Below are positions 9,018 to 19,073 of a stretch of DNA of 64,000 bases, piece after piece. Under the pieces are notes generated by a model that was given only the letters and a program-made list of their open reading frames with translations, had not been told where the DNA came from and searched no databases. Numbering within the stretch: the stretch's first letter is position 1; each line of letters starts with the position of its first letter. The DNA lies in contig DATKUK010000014.1 in NCBI GenBank assembly GCA_035530655.1, positions 26,034-90,033 on the forward strand. Direction: 5' to 3'. The translations under genes were made by a program, and so were the position numbers. The stretch comes from DATKUK01 sp035530655 (GTDB lineage Bacteria > Planctomycetota > Phycisphaerae > UBA1845 > DATKUK01).

Positions 9018-10301
9018 TCAGCGGCCCTCTCTCTGCTGCCGGTAGCGTCGAAGTTCCTGGTCTCGGAAGAACGCAGGGTTGCGGCCGACCTTGAAACGAA
9101 TCTCCTTGCCGCCGGCGGGCAGATACACTTTCTCATTGTCGCCGCCGAGCACCGTCCGTTTGGCGTCGTACCACAACTCGATCAGAACGATGGCAGGGTT
9201 CCGTCGATACTTAGGCAGCAGATCGCGGAACTTCCGGGCTGTTGCCTGGATCGACTGGACGGTCTCGGTGTAGTAGCTGCGGGCCTCCAGCAACATACCG
9301 GCTGCTTCACCGCCGGCCTCGTCGAGCAGCAACCGCTCAATCCGCTGGTGGAGTTGGGTCGACTGGTCGAGATCCCCGTCGGCCCGCGCCTGCTCGTACT
9401 GCTCGATTACGGGCAGCAGTTGTTCGTAGGCCACGCCGGCCGCCTCATTCAGCATCATGTTGCGCTCCTTGCCGGCCTTCTCGATCTCCGTCTGCTTGTT
9501 CTGATCTGCGGCCAGCACATCGGCAAAGGCGTCCCGCACCGTCAAGGGCACCGTGGGCTCGCGCACGAGCAACTGATCGATCGTGATACCGGTGGCCATA
9601 CGATCCAGATTCCCCTGCGCCCGCGATCTGATGATCTGCTGGACCAGATCGATCTGGCCGCCAAAGAGGATGTCGTCGGCGCGGAAGGCGGCGACCGTTC
9701 GGACGCAGGCGTTCTGCACGGCCGACCGCACCAGCTCTCGACGCGCCTCCTCGTGGGCCTTCGGATCGGTTTCGCGTGCTACCGAGACGTGTCGCACATA
9801 GGCGACCGGATCGTCCACACGATATTCCACAAACCACTTGGCATGAATGATGTTCAGGTCCGCCGTCAGCAGCATGCCATCCTGGCCCGGCATATAGCCC
9901 TCTCGCCGCCGAGTAAGTTCCTCCAGGCCCTTGTCTTTCTGGGTTTCGGGGACTTTGAAGAAGAAGCTCTCGACCTGCACGGACTCCTTGGCCAAATCGA
10001 TGATCAACTGTCGGTCGGCAGGATAGGGCAGCGCCCAGTGAAGCCCCGGACCAAACACCGTCGGGTTCTCGATGCCGCCAAGAGGAACGCCGAACCGCAA
10101 CACGAGAGCCGCCTGCTTCTGGCTCACCGTGAAGAACCCCGAAGCCAGGAAGAAGACGGCCAGGACGATCATCACCACCTTCAGGACGGCGAAGCTCAGT
10201 CGCAGCGCATCGGAGAGCGACTGCTGCGCCGGGTCCAGCGATGGCTCGACGTCTGCGGCGAGGGGCGCTGGTCGTTGGGGCTGAGCTTCCAAGGGCGTCA
10301 C
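9018..10301 (-). CDS. SPFH/Band-7 protein, HflK-like
   Basis: 427 residues with one transmembrane helix (~37-60) followed by the SPFH domain: SQKQAALVLRFGVPLGG, GPGLHWALPYP, the internal TADLNIIHAKWFVEYRVDD segment and a long coiled-coil C-terminal part (AADQNKQTEIEKAGKERN). HflK/HflC proteins form large membrane cages that in proteobacteria enclose the FtsH protease; ftsH is not in the window. Its start overlaps the preceding gene stop by 4 bases (ATGA), consistent with an HflK-HflC hetero-oligomer. Confidence 0.8.
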   Translation of the reverse strand: MTPLEAQPQRPAPLAADVEPSLDPAQQSLSDALRLSFAVLKVVMIVLAVFFLASGFFTVSQKQAALVLRFGVPLGGIENPTVFGPGLHWALPYPADRQLIIDLAKESVQVESFFFKVPETQKDKGLEELTRRREGYMPGQDGMLLTADLNIIHAKWFVEYRVDDPVAYVRHVSVARETDPKAHEEARRELVRSAVQNACVRTVAAFRADDILFGGQIDLVQQIIRSRAQGNLDRMATGITIDQLLVREPTVPLTVRDAFADVLAADQNKQTEIEKAGKERNMMLNEAAGVAYEQLLPVIEQYEQARADGDLDQSTQLHQRIERLLLDEAGGEAAGMLLEARSYYTETVQSIQATARKFRDLLPKYRRNPAIVLIELWYDAKRTVLGGDNEKVYLPAGGKEIRFKVGRNPAFFRDQELRRYRQQREGR

Positions 10302-11473
10302 TTCATTGCTCCGCCAAGCACGGGCGTCTGGCTCGACAGCTCGGCCGGCTGGGTGGTCGAGCCGAGCACGGTGCTGAGCACGTTTTGGTCGTCCTGAAAG
10401 TAATTGAACGGCGGCGTCTTGTAATCCATCAGAAACGTCGTGTCCTGCTTGAGAGTTTCTCTCAGGAAGTCCATCTGCTTGAGGAACTCAGCGAACTCGG
10501 GGTCCTCGCGAAACACATCGTAGTACTCGGCCGCCGCCGCATCACCCTCGCTCTTGATCTGGTCGGCCAGCCGTTGCGCGAAGGCCAGGATGCGTCGCTT
10601 GGCGCTTTCGGCTCTTGCGCGGATGCGCTCGGCCTCAGCATTACCTTCGGCACGAGTGGTTTCGGCCTGCTTCTTGCGCGTCTCGCGCATCTGCTCAAAG
10701 ACCTTCTGACTGACCGTCTGGGGAAGGCTGATTCGCTTGATGCCCACAGACGCGACGTGGATACCGTACTCGTTACGGGCCTGCCGGCCGACCCGGCTAA
10801 GGATTTCGCCTTCGATCCGGTCGTATCGCTGTTGGAGGGCGTCGCGGTCGAGCGACACAAACTCGTCCAGCTTGTAGTCGGAGATGACCGCCGTCTTGGC
10901 CGCGCGGATCAGCTTGGTCATGCTGTCGGTGGCTTGGCTGAACTTCCGGACGCGTTTGCTGAAAGTCAACGCGTCGTCCACCCGCCAACTACAATAGGTG
11001 ACCACGACGATGTTCTTGCCGTCCTTGGTAAGCGTCTCCTCTTCCGTATCCTCCAGGATCTGGAGACGCCCGTCGTAACGCAGCACGCGCTGAATCGGCC
11101 AGGGCCACTTGAAGCGCCAGCCAGGCGTCCCAGCGAACTGGCGCAGCCGCACCTGGGCGCCGGCAGCCTGCATCTGATCGAGGACCGCATGGGCCTGGCT
11201 GACCGACCAGTCCCGCCTCACCGCCGCAGGGAGACTTCGCAGGAGTCGGTCAACATTTTCGGCGGACATGTCGGCGGACTGCTGGAACACGCGAGCCACG
11301 GCCGCCGAATCGGGCCCGACGTTTTCAATAACCAACTCCGGCCGTTCCAGCGGCTTGCCGAACGTGGTTACGACAACGCGCTCGGTGAAACTTACCTGAT
11401 ACGTGACCATGTAGATCACCAGCACAGCCACAAGAACGACCGCGGCGATCACTGTGGGCAGGTTCTTGCTCAT
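10298..11473 (-). CDS. SPFH/Band-7 protein, HflC-like
   Basis: 391 residues. The N-terminal helix (~7-25) precedes the SPFH signature QVSFTERVVVTTFGKPLE. Unlike E. coli HflC (about 334 aa), ~65 extra residues (~55-120) sit between the first strand and the PGWRFKWPWPIQRVLRYDGR motif. The C-terminal half has the Ala/Glu-rich coiled coil typical of HflC (RAEGNAEAERIRARAESAKRR) and the FRTDPEF-like FREDPEFAEFLKQMD motif. It lies between two other SPFH genes, with a 20 bp gap upstream and a 4 bp overlap downstream. Confidence 0.85.
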   Translation of the reverse strand: MSKNLPTVIAAVVLVAVLVIYMVTYQVSFTERVVVTTFGKPLERPELVIENVGPDSAAVARVFQQSADMSAENVDRLLRSLPAAVRRDWSVSQAHAVLDQMQAAGAQVRLRQFAGTPGWRFKWPWPIQRVLRYDGRLQILEDTEEETLTKDGKNIVVVTYCSWRVDDALTFSKRVRKFSQATDSMTKLIRAAKTAVISDYKLDEFVSLDRDALQQRYDRIEGEILSRVGRQARNEYGIHVASVGIKRISLPQTVSQKVFEQMRETRKKQAETTRAEGNAEAERIRARAESAKRRILAFAQRLADQIKSEGDAAAAEYYDVFREDPEFAEFLKQMDFLRETLKQDTTFLMDYKTPPFNYFQDDQNVLSTVLGSTTQPAELSSQTPVLGGAMK

Positions 11474-11493
11474 TACACCAGATTCTCCGTCTG

Positions 11494-13623
11494 CTATGGC
11501 TGCGAGGGCTCGAATGTCTCGATCTCAGGCCGCGGCGGCGTCTGCACGTCAAACTCAATCACCAGCGGCAGTTGCTTCGTATCGGCCGCGATGAGGTACT
11601 TGCGGGTCTCCGCCAGACCCTCACCGAGCACGTGGAGGTACTTCTGCAGTTTGTAGAATCGAGGTGACACCCGGTAAGCCGTCAACTCCTGCCGGAATCG
11701 CTCGGTGCGACCCCGGACCTCGTTCTCCTTCTGCCAGCGGTAGGCTTGCGCGTCGGCGACCAGCGAGGCGGCCTGGCCCCCCACGCCGTCAATGAAGCGT
11801 GAACTGCCGTCGGGCTGCCGCTCGAAGAACCCATTGAAGATGCGCTCGACCTTCTGGCGGGCGGCCTCGATGAGGGCCGATTCGTTCCGCTCGGTGCTTG
11901 CTCGCTCCAGTTCCTCCACCGCCGCGGCCAGATCCAAGGCTCGTTTCTTCTGGCCCGCCACCTCGGCAAGGACCTTGTTCTCTTCGCCCTCGGCGCGGCG
12001 AATCGCGGCCTCCTTCTCGGCCAGCGCACCGATGACCTCCTGGAAGGACTCGGCTACCCCATCCTGTTGCGGCGGGTGAAGGTTGGTCACTTCCACCACG
12101 GTGATGTCGACACCCAGGCCTGCTCGGTCGGCCTCATCCTGGATGTGCCGCTTGAGGTACTGGGCGGCGACGGTACGTTCGCTGCCCAGCAGGTCATCGA
12201 GGTTGGTCCCGGCAACATAGAGCACCCACTGCCGCCAGGCGAGCGATTCCAGCACGGCGCGAGGGTCGGCGTTGCTGTAGCGGTAGTCAAAGACGTCGCT
12301 GATTCGATATTGCACCAGCACATTGGTGTTGATCAGGCTGGGCACGACGGTTACCGATTCGCTCTCGCCAACGGCCTGACGAGAGGCCACGACGAACGGG
12401 ATCTCCGGTGCGGGCCCATGGCGCTGGCTGGTCCAGAGGATGACCTTCAGCTCCCGCTCGAGTTGCTCGGGACTGATGTCCGCATACTCCTGCTCACTGA
12501 ATCCCAGAACGAACTCCTGCACCCGTTCGACGGGGTACTTGTACGCCCGCTCGATGGGCGACGGCAGCTTCAGGTGAATACCGGGACCCAGGACGCCCTC
12601 TGGCCCCCCCTGCGGCATGCCAAACCTCTCCAGGATGGCCAACTCGTGGACATCGATGACCACCACGCACGTCAGGAGCAACATCGTCACGAACCCGAAA
12701 GCAATCAGCGGCGTGATCGCCCGCTGGAGCAGTTGGTAAAGCCACGTCTTGGAAACCTCGAAGCCGAACTGATAGTTGATCGCTTCGGCGACGGTGTGGG
12801 CAATGCCGCCCGGCTCGCTAAACAAACCCAGTAGCCGACTGTCGAAACCGGGCCGGTCGGCCACACCGGGCGCCCGGGGTCGATAGACGTCCAGCACGAA
12901 GTTGAACGTGCACTCGATCCCGATGGCGATCATGGCGATGGGGATTACCCAGGCCAGGTAACGCTCTGGGATGGGCGCCTCGAACACCCTCGCCGCGGCC
13001 AGCCCGACCACCACCGCCAGACACGCCAAGGCGGTGCCGAACATATAGCTCGCGCCGGCACGCAGCATCTGCCACTCGCGCTGCCGGGCCATCCCGCTCG
13101 TGTAACGGCTGAAAAGGAAACATAGGAACGCAACGCCGGCGAGGAACCACAGCGTCACATCCGGGTCGATCAGGGCAGGCCAATCCTCCGAGTGGACGGC
13201 CCAGACAAGCTGCCACTTGATCCAGATCACGCCTACCACCACTTGGTAAGCGGCGATCAGGAGGGTGATGACCGGCAGGATCCAGCGTCGGATCACCCGC
13301 AGGCGGCGGGCGGCGGGCAGCGACTCCGGGCCGCCCTCGCCGGGCAGCCCAAAGATCCCCGATACGTCCTGACCGAGGCTCTCGCGGTGGCGGCGGAGTT
13401 GCTCAGTCTCCAGGGCCTCCACATCGACCAGCTTCTGCTGGCGGAACACCAACCAGACGGCCAGCCAGATGCCCATGCCGCCAAGGGTGTACCAGCCGGC
13501 CACCCGAGTCGACAGCGACACGTTCCAGAAGTACCCGATCAGCAGCAGAGCGGCCGCGAAGACCAACTGCAGGATCAGCCCGACCAAACCGACCAGCTCG
13601 CCACGTCGATTCGCCTGCTCCAT
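11494..13623 (-). CDS. polytopic SPFH-domain protein (multi-TM N-terminus fused to an HflK-like domain)
   Basis: 709 residues, first gene of the operon. The N-terminal ~335 residues hold about seven hydrophobic segments (near 10-32, 44-60, 113-135, 157-174, 190-210, 222-244, 308-334). The SPFH domain follows: HELAILERFGMPQGG, GPGIHLKLPSPIER, a VPSLINTNVLVQYRISD strand, and a coiled-coil tail (AEKEAAIRRAEGEENKVLAEVAGQ split over ~545-575). Ordinary HflK has one helix and about 420 residues, so the polytopic fusion is the odd feature. It presumably assembles with the two SPFH proteins encoded next to it. Confidence 0.8.
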   Translation of the reverse strand: MEQANRRGELVGLVGLILQLVFAAALLLIGYFWNVSLSTRVAGWYTLGGMGIWLAVWLVFRQQKLVDVEALETEQLRRHRESLGQDVSGIFGLPGEGGPESLPAARRLRVIRRWILPVITLLIAAYQVVVGVIWIKWQLVWAVHSEDWPALIDPDVTLWFLAGVAFLCFLFSRYTSGMARQREWQMLRAGASYMFGTALACLAVVVGLAAARVFEAPIPERYLAWVIPIAMIAIGIECTFNFVLDVYRPRAPGVADRPGFDSRLLGLFSEPGGIAHTVAEAINYQFGFEVSKTWLYQLLQRAITPLIAFGFVTMLLLTCVVVIDVHELAILERFGMPQGGPEGVLGPGIHLKLPSPIERAYKYPVERVQEFVLGFSEQEYADISPEQLERELKVILWTSQRHGPAPEIPFVVASRQAVGESESVTVVPSLINTNVLVQYRISDVFDYRYSNADPRAVLESLAWRQWVLYVAGTNLDDLLGSERTVAAQYLKRHIQDEADRAGLGVDITVVEVTNLHPPQQDGVAESFQEVIGALAEKEAAIRRAEGEENKVLAEVAGQKKRALDLAAAVEELERASTERNESALIEAARQKVERIFNGFFERQPDGSSRFIDGVGGQAASLVADAQAYRWQKENEVRGRTERFRQELTAYRVSPRFYKLQKYLHVLGEGLAETRKYLIAADTKQLPLVIEFDVQTPPRPEIETFEPSQP

Positions 13624-13833
13624 CGTCAGCCTGCCAAAATCTCCCTCGCCCCTTTCCCGGCCCCGGTCGAAACGCTAATGTTAGCCGGCGCCAACGCTTG
13701 TGTCCAGCCGGCCGCAGGTGCTGACATTGGCAGCCGTCCCGGTCGATTGACGCTGAACCAGCCGGCCGCTTGGTACGTATGCCTTCCAGGTCGACTTCCC
13801 AAATCGGGGGCTCGGCGCATAGGATAGCCTAGG

Positions 13834-14799
13834 ATGTTTACGAAGTTCGCGGCCATTTGTTCGAACACATTCAAGGAGGTGGTTCGCCAGCCGATCTTCG
13901 GCGTGCTGCTGGCCGTCGGCACGATGGCGATGGTGCTCAACCCGGCCATCGCCGCTTACACCATGGAGGACGACAACAAGCTACTGAAGGACCTGGGCTT
14001 GTCGACTCTTTTTGTGGTGGGGCTGTTCCTGGCGGGGTTTGGGGCCACTGGCGTGGTCAGCCAGGAGATCGAGAACAAAACGGTGCTGACCGTCGTGTCC
14101 AAACCGATCGGGCGATGGGTGTTCATCGCGGGCAAATTCGTGGGGATCGCAGCCGCCCTTCTGATGGCCTGCTATCTGCTCTCGCTAGTGTTCTTTATGA
14201 CCGTGCGGCACACGGTGATGTGGGCGGCATGGATTGACTACGACCTGCCGGTGATCATCTTCGGCTCGTCGGCGCTGCTGTTGGCTCTGGTGGTGGCTGC
14301 GTGGGGCAACTATGCCCGCGGATGGCACTTCGGCGCCGCTGCGGTCTTTCTGAGCCTGCCGCTGATGACGGTGGCGGGCCTGCTGATCTGTCTGATCGAC
14401 AAAAAATGGCAGGTCCAGCCGATCACCACCGACCTGGACCCCCAGCTCTTTGCCGCCACGCTGCTGGTCTTCCTGGCTGTGCTGGTTCTGGCGGCCATTG
14501 CCATCGCGGCCTCGACGCGTCTGGGGCAGGTGATGACGCTGGTGGTCTGTAGCGGAGCGTTCGTACTCGGGCTGATCTCGTCTTACGTGTTCGGGCAGTT
14601 CAGCAAGGAAAGCGTCCTGGCGGGAATTGCGTATCGTCTGACACCTGAGCTGACGTTCTTCTGGATCGGCGATGCGTTGACACAGGGCAACCCCGTGACC
14701 CTGGCGCACGTGGGGTGGGTGTGCCTGTATGCGGTAGTCTACATAGTGGCGATTCTGGCGGTGGCGGTAGCCCTGTTCGAGCAGCGCGAGGTAGGCTGA
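13834..14799 (+). CDS. ABC-2 type transporter permease
   Basis: 321 residues with about six hydrophobic segments (~20-40, 52-70, 103-130, 144-165, 170-190, 210-235, 240-255, 290-312). The motif KTVLTVVSKPIGRWVFIAGK (~89-108) is shared in position and sequence with the 481-aa permease of the divergent operon, so the two are related ABC-2 family members. It lacks the large extracytoplasmic loop. No ATPase gene is adjacent; it may share the ATPase at 7.8-9 kb or work with one encoded elsewhere. Confidence 0.8.
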   Translation: MFTKFAAICSNTFKEVVRQPIFGVLLAVGTMAMVLNPAIAAYTMEDDNKLLKDLGLSTLFVVGLFLAGFGATGVVSQEIENKTVLTVVSKPIGRWVFIAGKFVGIAAALLMACYLLSLVFFMTVRHTVMWAAWIDYDLPVIIFGSSALLLALVVAAWGNYARGWHFGAAAVFLSLPLMTVAGLLICLIDKKWQVQPITTDLDPQLFAATLLVFLAVLVLAAIAIAASTRLGQVMTLVVCSGAFVLGLISSYVFGQFSKESVLAGIAYRLTPELTFFWIGDALTQGNPVTLAHVGWVCLYAVVYIVAILAVAVALFEQREVG

Positions 14800-14818
14800 C
14801 CAGCCAAAGCAGCGGCTG

Positions 14819-16780
14819 TCATGCCGTCTGGGCAGCCACCAGCGCGTTCACTGCCGTGGGGGTCGGCGACTCCTGCACCTGGCCGGGCTGCTCGCCAAAC
14901 CGGACCAGGCGGGCACTGTTGAACACCACGATGATCGATGCACCGAAGTGCAGCACGGCCGCCCACACCGGCGGGATATAGCCCATTGCCGACAGTGTCT
15001 GCCCCACAACGATATAGGCCACGCCGAACAGCAGATTCTGCCAGATCACCCGTGTGGTGACCTTCGAGAGGCGTATCAGGAACGGGACGCGGCTGAGGTC
15101 GTTGTTCATCAGTGCGACCGACGCGGAGTTGATCGCCACGTCGCTTCCGGCGGCCCCCATGGCGATGCCCAGATCGCCCGCCGCCAGGGCCGGGGCGTCG
15201 TTCACGCCGTCGCCGATGACGGCTACACGGTGCCCCGCCTTGCGTAACTCGTCGACCAGCTCCAGCTTGTCCTGAGGCAGCACCTCGGCCCGGACATCGG
15301 TGCAGCCCATCTCGCGGGCCACCCGCCGGGCCACCGACCAGCGATCACCCGTGACCATGGTGAGCAACTTGATGCCCGCCGCCCGCAGGTCCTCGATTGC
15401 CTGCCGGGCCTCAGGCCTCGTACGATCTTCCAGGCCCACCCAACCAAGGCAGCCGCCGTCGCGGCCGACGTAGAGCATGCTGAGCCCCTCGGCCTCCTGA
15501 TACTCGGGGCGGTCGAGCAAGCTCATGTCGACTCCCTGCTGGGCAAGCCAATCGGCCCGACCGACCATGATCCGCTGGCCGTCCACCATCGCAGCCACGC
15601 CCCGGCCGGACACCTCCTCAAACTGCTCTGCCCCAGCGAGGGACAGCTTGGCCTGCCGCGCCACGGCAACCACCGCCCGAGCCACCGGGTGCCGGCTGAG
15701 CTGCTCGACCGAGGCTGCTGCCTTGAGCAGATCCTCGCCTTCCACACCGGGGGCGGGCATCATCTGGGTCACGCTCAGCTCGCCCGTGGTCAACGTGCCG
15801 GTTTTGTCAAAGATCACGGCGGTCAGGTTGCGGGCCCACTCCAGGTTGGCCACGTTCTTAATCAGCACGCCCAGCCGGGCCGCAGCCGACAGTGCAGCCA
15901 CGATAGCGGTGGGCGTCGCCAGGATCAGAGCACACGGGCAGGCGATCACGAGCATGGCAATCGCCCTTTCCATGCCGTATTGCTTATAGGTGAAAAACAG
16001 CACGATGCCGGCCAGCATCAGGATGGTAGGGGTGTACCAGACTACGTAGCGGTCCATCAGCCGCATGAGCGGGATCTTGGTCTGCTCGGCGGCGAGGATG
16101 AGCTTCTGGACGCGTCCCAGGGTGGTGTCCTGCCCGGCGCGGGTCACACGGATGTCCATCGCGCCGGTCAGATTCGTGGTGCCGCTGAAGACTTCGTCGC
16201 CCGGCGTCTTGTCGATCGGCAGCGACTCACCGGTGATGTTGGCCTGGTTCACCGAGGACTCACCGGTGACGACCTCGCCGTCGGCCGGGATGTTGTCTCC
16301 GGGGCGCACGCGGACGCTATCGCCGGGGTGAAGGTTGTGGGCCTCGACCGATTCCTCGCCACCGTCCGATCGGATGCGATAGGCCACGGTAGGTGTCAGC
16401 CGAATGAGCGACTCGATCGACGCCCGGGCACCCAGCGCGGTCCGCGTCTCGATCAGATTTGAGAGGATCATGAAGAACGCGACGATGCCGGCGGTCTGGT
16501 ATTCCTGCGAGGCGAAGGCTGCGAAGATCGCCAGGGCTGCCAGCTCGTCCATGTGCATCTGACCATAGTAGAGGTGCTTGATCGCATGCCAGACCAGCGG
16601 CGACCCCAGCAGCAAGGCGCCGACCATGGCCATGGCGTCGCGATAGAAGTCGTCGGGGAACAGCCAACTCGCCACGAACGAGTTGAGCACCAGCACGCCG
16701 CCGAGCATGGTCCCGATCAGCATGAGGCTGGCGCGGGTGGTTTGGGCCTTGACCGCATGGGCCAGAGCATCGTGTGGCAT
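14819..16780 (-). CDS. heavy-metal translocating P1B-type ATPase
   Basis: About 653 residues. I chose the internal ATG (MPHDALAHAVK) because GGAGAG lies just upstream; the frame is open 23 codons further. Motifs: TGES in the actuator domain (EVVTGESSVNQANITGES), the metal-site CPC in ACPCALILATP, the phosphorylation site DKTGTLTTGE, SRHPVARAVV (HP motif of P1B ATPases), TGDRWSVARRVA and GDGVNDAPALAAGDLGIAMG. There is no N-terminal HMA metal-binding domain or Cys/His-rich tail, which keeps the metal (Zn/Cd/Pb or Cu) open. The gene converges with the ABC permease gene (20 bp gap). Confidence 0.93.
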   Translation of the reverse strand: MPHDALAHAVKAQTTRASLMLIGTMLGGVLVLNSFVASWLFPDDFYRDAMAMVGALLLGSPLVWHAIKHLYYGQMHMDELAALAIFAAFASQEYQTAGIVAFFMILSNLIETRTALGARASIESLIRLTPTVAYRIRSDGGEESVEAHNLHPGDSVRVRPGDNIPADGEVVTGESSVNQANITGESLPIDKTPGDEVFSGTTNLTGAMDIRVTRAGQDTTLGRVQKLILAAEQTKIPLMRLMDRYVVWYTPTILMLAGIVLFFTYKQYGMERAIAMLVIACPCALILATPTAIVAALSAAARLGVLIKNVANLEWARNLTAVIFDKTGTLTTGELSVTQMMPAPGVEGEDLLKAAASVEQLSRHPVARAVVAVARQAKLSLAGAEQFEEVSGRGVAAMVDGQRIMVGRADWLAQQGVDMSLLDRPEYQEAEGLSMLYVGRDGGCLGWVGLEDRTRPEARQAIEDLRAAGIKLLTMVTGDRWSVARRVAREMGCTDVRAEVLPQDKLELVDELRKAGHRVAVIGDGVNDAPALAAGDLGIAMGAAGSDVAINSASVALMNNDLSRVPFLIRLSKVTTRVIWQNLLFGVAYIVVGQTLSAMGYIPPVWAAVLHFGASIIVVFNSARLVRFGEQPGQVQESPTPTAVNALVAAQTA

Positions 16781-17177
16781 GTCGCTCTCCAGCAAAGGCT
16801 TAGCGTTACACGCCCGACATCGTCGGACGAACCGCCGATTATAGGCCAACCGGTGTGGCCGAACCAGGGCGCGCGGGCACCGCCCGCCTGGACTGTACTA
16901 CCCCGGATGATGCGGGCAGGTTCGCCGGGAGGTGCTTTTTTCGTCGCCCGCGGGGTGGATCCGTTGTTGGCGCGGGACGGGGCGGTCGATATAGTGGATG
17001 CATGGTCACCAGCGGTTGGTCCATTCTGCGACGGAGGATGCCAGGCGGCCGGCGGACAGTTCAGTCCGGCCGCCGGGGCAATGACCGCGCCCGCTCGTAA
17101 GGTCGATCTCTCGACCGATTGACCCCAATCCCGTATTCTTCCTGCTCTTTGGCGATTGCAGCGTAAGGAGTGCAACA
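16781..17177. other. intergenic region between P-type ATPase and aspS (divergent promoters)
   Basis: 397 bp between two divergently transcribed genes. It must hold both promoters. I see no convincing -35/-10 pair, RNA gene or conserved small protein; an AAGGAG ribosome binding site for aspS lies at its right end. Confidence 0.5.
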
Positions 17178-18986
17178 GTGAGTATTGCGTACCATAAACG
17201 AACGCACAGATGTGGCGAGCTTCGAGCCGAGCACCAGGACCAGGAGGTGCTTCTGGCCGGGTGGGTGCAGAACTACCGCGACCACGGCGGCATGGTGTTT
17301 ATCGACCTGCGCGACCGGCAGGGCCTGACGCAGCTCAAGTTCAATCCCGATACGGACCCCGAGGCGCACCGGATCGCCCGCGGGCTTCGCAGCGAGTACG
17401 TGATCGCCGCCCGCGGCGTGGTGGCCCCGAGGCCCGAGGACATGGTCAACCCCAAGCTGGCCACGGGCGAGATCGAGGTGAACGTGCGCGAGGTGGAGAT
17501 CCTGAACCCGGCCGACACCCCGCCGTTCGAGATCGTCGAGCACGTCGAGGCGTCGGAAGACCTTCGGCTGAAATATCGCTACCTCGACCTGCGGCGGCGC
17601 CCGATGTGCGAGGCGCTGCAACTGCGCCACCGAATCACCAAGGCCCTGCGTGACTACTACGATCGCGAGGGCTTTCTGGAGATCGAGACGCCGTTCTTGA
17701 CCAAGTCGACTCCGGAAGGCGCGCGCGACTATCTCGTTCCGTCGCGGGTGCAACAGGGGCGTTTCTACGCCCTGCCGCAGTCGCCGCAGTTGTTCAAGCA
17801 GCTATTCATGATCGCGGGGTTCGATCGGTACATGCAGATCGTGAGGTGCTTCCGCGACGAGGACCTGCGGGCCGACCGACAGCCGGAGTTCACCCAGGTC
17901 GACATCGAAATGGCCTTCGTCCAGGCCGACGACGTCATCTCGTTGGTCGAAGGGAGCCTGGCCCACCTGATGCGCGAGGTGAAAGGCGTCGAGGTACCCC
18001 TTCCCATGCCGCGGATGACCTATGACGAGGCGATGCGGGAGTACGGCAGCGACAGCCCCGATCTGCGGTACGAAATGAAGCTGCGCGACGTGACCGCGTT
18101 GGCCGGGCAGACCGAGTTTGCGTCCTTTGCCGAAGCTGTAAGCGGCGGCGGCGTGGTGCGGGCTATTTGCGTACCCGGTGGGGCCGACATGACCCGCAAG
18201 CAGACCGACGAGTTGGCGGCGGAGTTTCGCGGGATCGGCGCGGCCGCCCTGCCGTTGGCCAAGGTGGTCGACGAACAGGGCAAGCCGTCGCTATCGACGG
18301 GCATGGCCAAGTTCTTCCCCGTCGAGAAAGCGGGCGAGCTGATTGCGGCGGCGGGCGCCAACGTGGGCGACCTGATCCTGTTCGCCGCAGGCGACGAGGC
18401 GACGGTGTGCAAGCAGCTTTCGTGGCTGAGAACGACGCTGGCTGAACGGCGCGGCATGATCCCCAAGAACGTCTACAAGTTCTGCTGGGTGGTCGACTTC
18501 CCCATGTTTGAGTGGGATGCCGAGGAGAAGCGCTGGGCTGCGATGCACCACCCGTTCACTTCGCCCAAGGACGAAGACGTGGGCAAGCTCGACGACGACC
18601 CTGGCGCCGTGCGGGCCAAAGCCTACGACGTAGTGCTCAACGGCACGGAGCTGGGCGGCGGCAGCATCCGTATTCATCGTGGGGACGTGCAGGAGAAGGT
18701 GTTCCGCCTGTTGAACATCTCCGAGGATGAGGCGCGAGTGAAGTTCGGGTTCCTGCTGGACGCGTTGCGCTACGGCGCTCCGCCTCACGGCGGCATCGCC
18801 CTGGGGTTGGACCGCGTTGTGATGCTGCTGCTGGGGCTGGACTCGATCCGTGACGCGATCGCGTTTCCCAAGACGCAGCGTGCGGTCTGTCCGATGACCG
18901 ATGCTCCGGGGCCGGTAAGCAATCGGCAGCTCGAGGAACTGGGCATCGACCTTCGGCCACAGGTGAAAGCGAAGGGCCAACCCTAA
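17178..18986 (+). CDS. aspS: aspartyl-tRNA synthetase
   Basis: 602 residues, normal length for the bacterial-type enzyme. GTG start with AAGGAG 8 bases upstream. The N-terminal anticodon-binding OB fold contains LAGWVQNYRDHGGMVFIDLRD (~30-50). The class II core follows: motif 2 RCFRDEDLRADRQPEFTQVD, the bacterial GAD insertion (~290-420) and motif 3 GIALGLDRVVMLLLGLDSIRD near the C-terminus. It charges tRNA-Asp; whether it also misacylates tRNA-Asn is not decidable here, though a tRNA-Asn gene is present at 53.8 kb. Confidence 0.98.
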   Translation: MSIAYHKRTHRCGELRAEHQDQEVLLAGWVQNYRDHGGMVFIDLRDRQGLTQLKFNPDTDPEAHRIARGLRSEYVIAARGVVAPRPEDMVNPKLATGEIEVNVREVEILNPADTPPFEIVEHVEASEDLRLKYRYLDLRRRPMCEALQLRHRITKALRDYYDREGFLEIETPFLTKSTPEGARDYLVPSRVQQGRFYALPQSPQLFKQLFMIAGFDRYMQIVRCFRDEDLRADRQPEFTQVDIEMAFVQADDVISLVEGSLAHLMREVKGVEVPLPMPRMTYDEAMREYGSDSPDLRYEMKLRDVTALAGQTEFASFAEAVSGGGVVRAICVPGGADMTRKQTDELAAEFRGIGAAALPLAKVVDEQGKPSLSTGMAKFFPVEKAGELIAAAGANVGDLILFAAGDEATVCKQLSWLRTTLAERRGMIPKNVYKFCWVVDFPMFEWDAEEKRWAAMHHPFTSPKDEDVGKLDDDPGAVRAKAYDVVLNGTELGGGSIRIHRGDVQEKVFRLLNISEDEARVKFGFLLDALRYGAPPHGGIALGLDRVVMLLLGLDSIRDAIAFPKTQRAVCPMTDAPGPVSNRQLEELGIDLRPQVKAKGQP

Positions 18987-19073
18987 CTTGACGGCGAAAG
19001 GCCGACGAGACGATCGGCACCGTCTGCGAACAGGCCGGAGCCCACGCGTGCCTGGCGCTCAAGCGAGGCAGCG

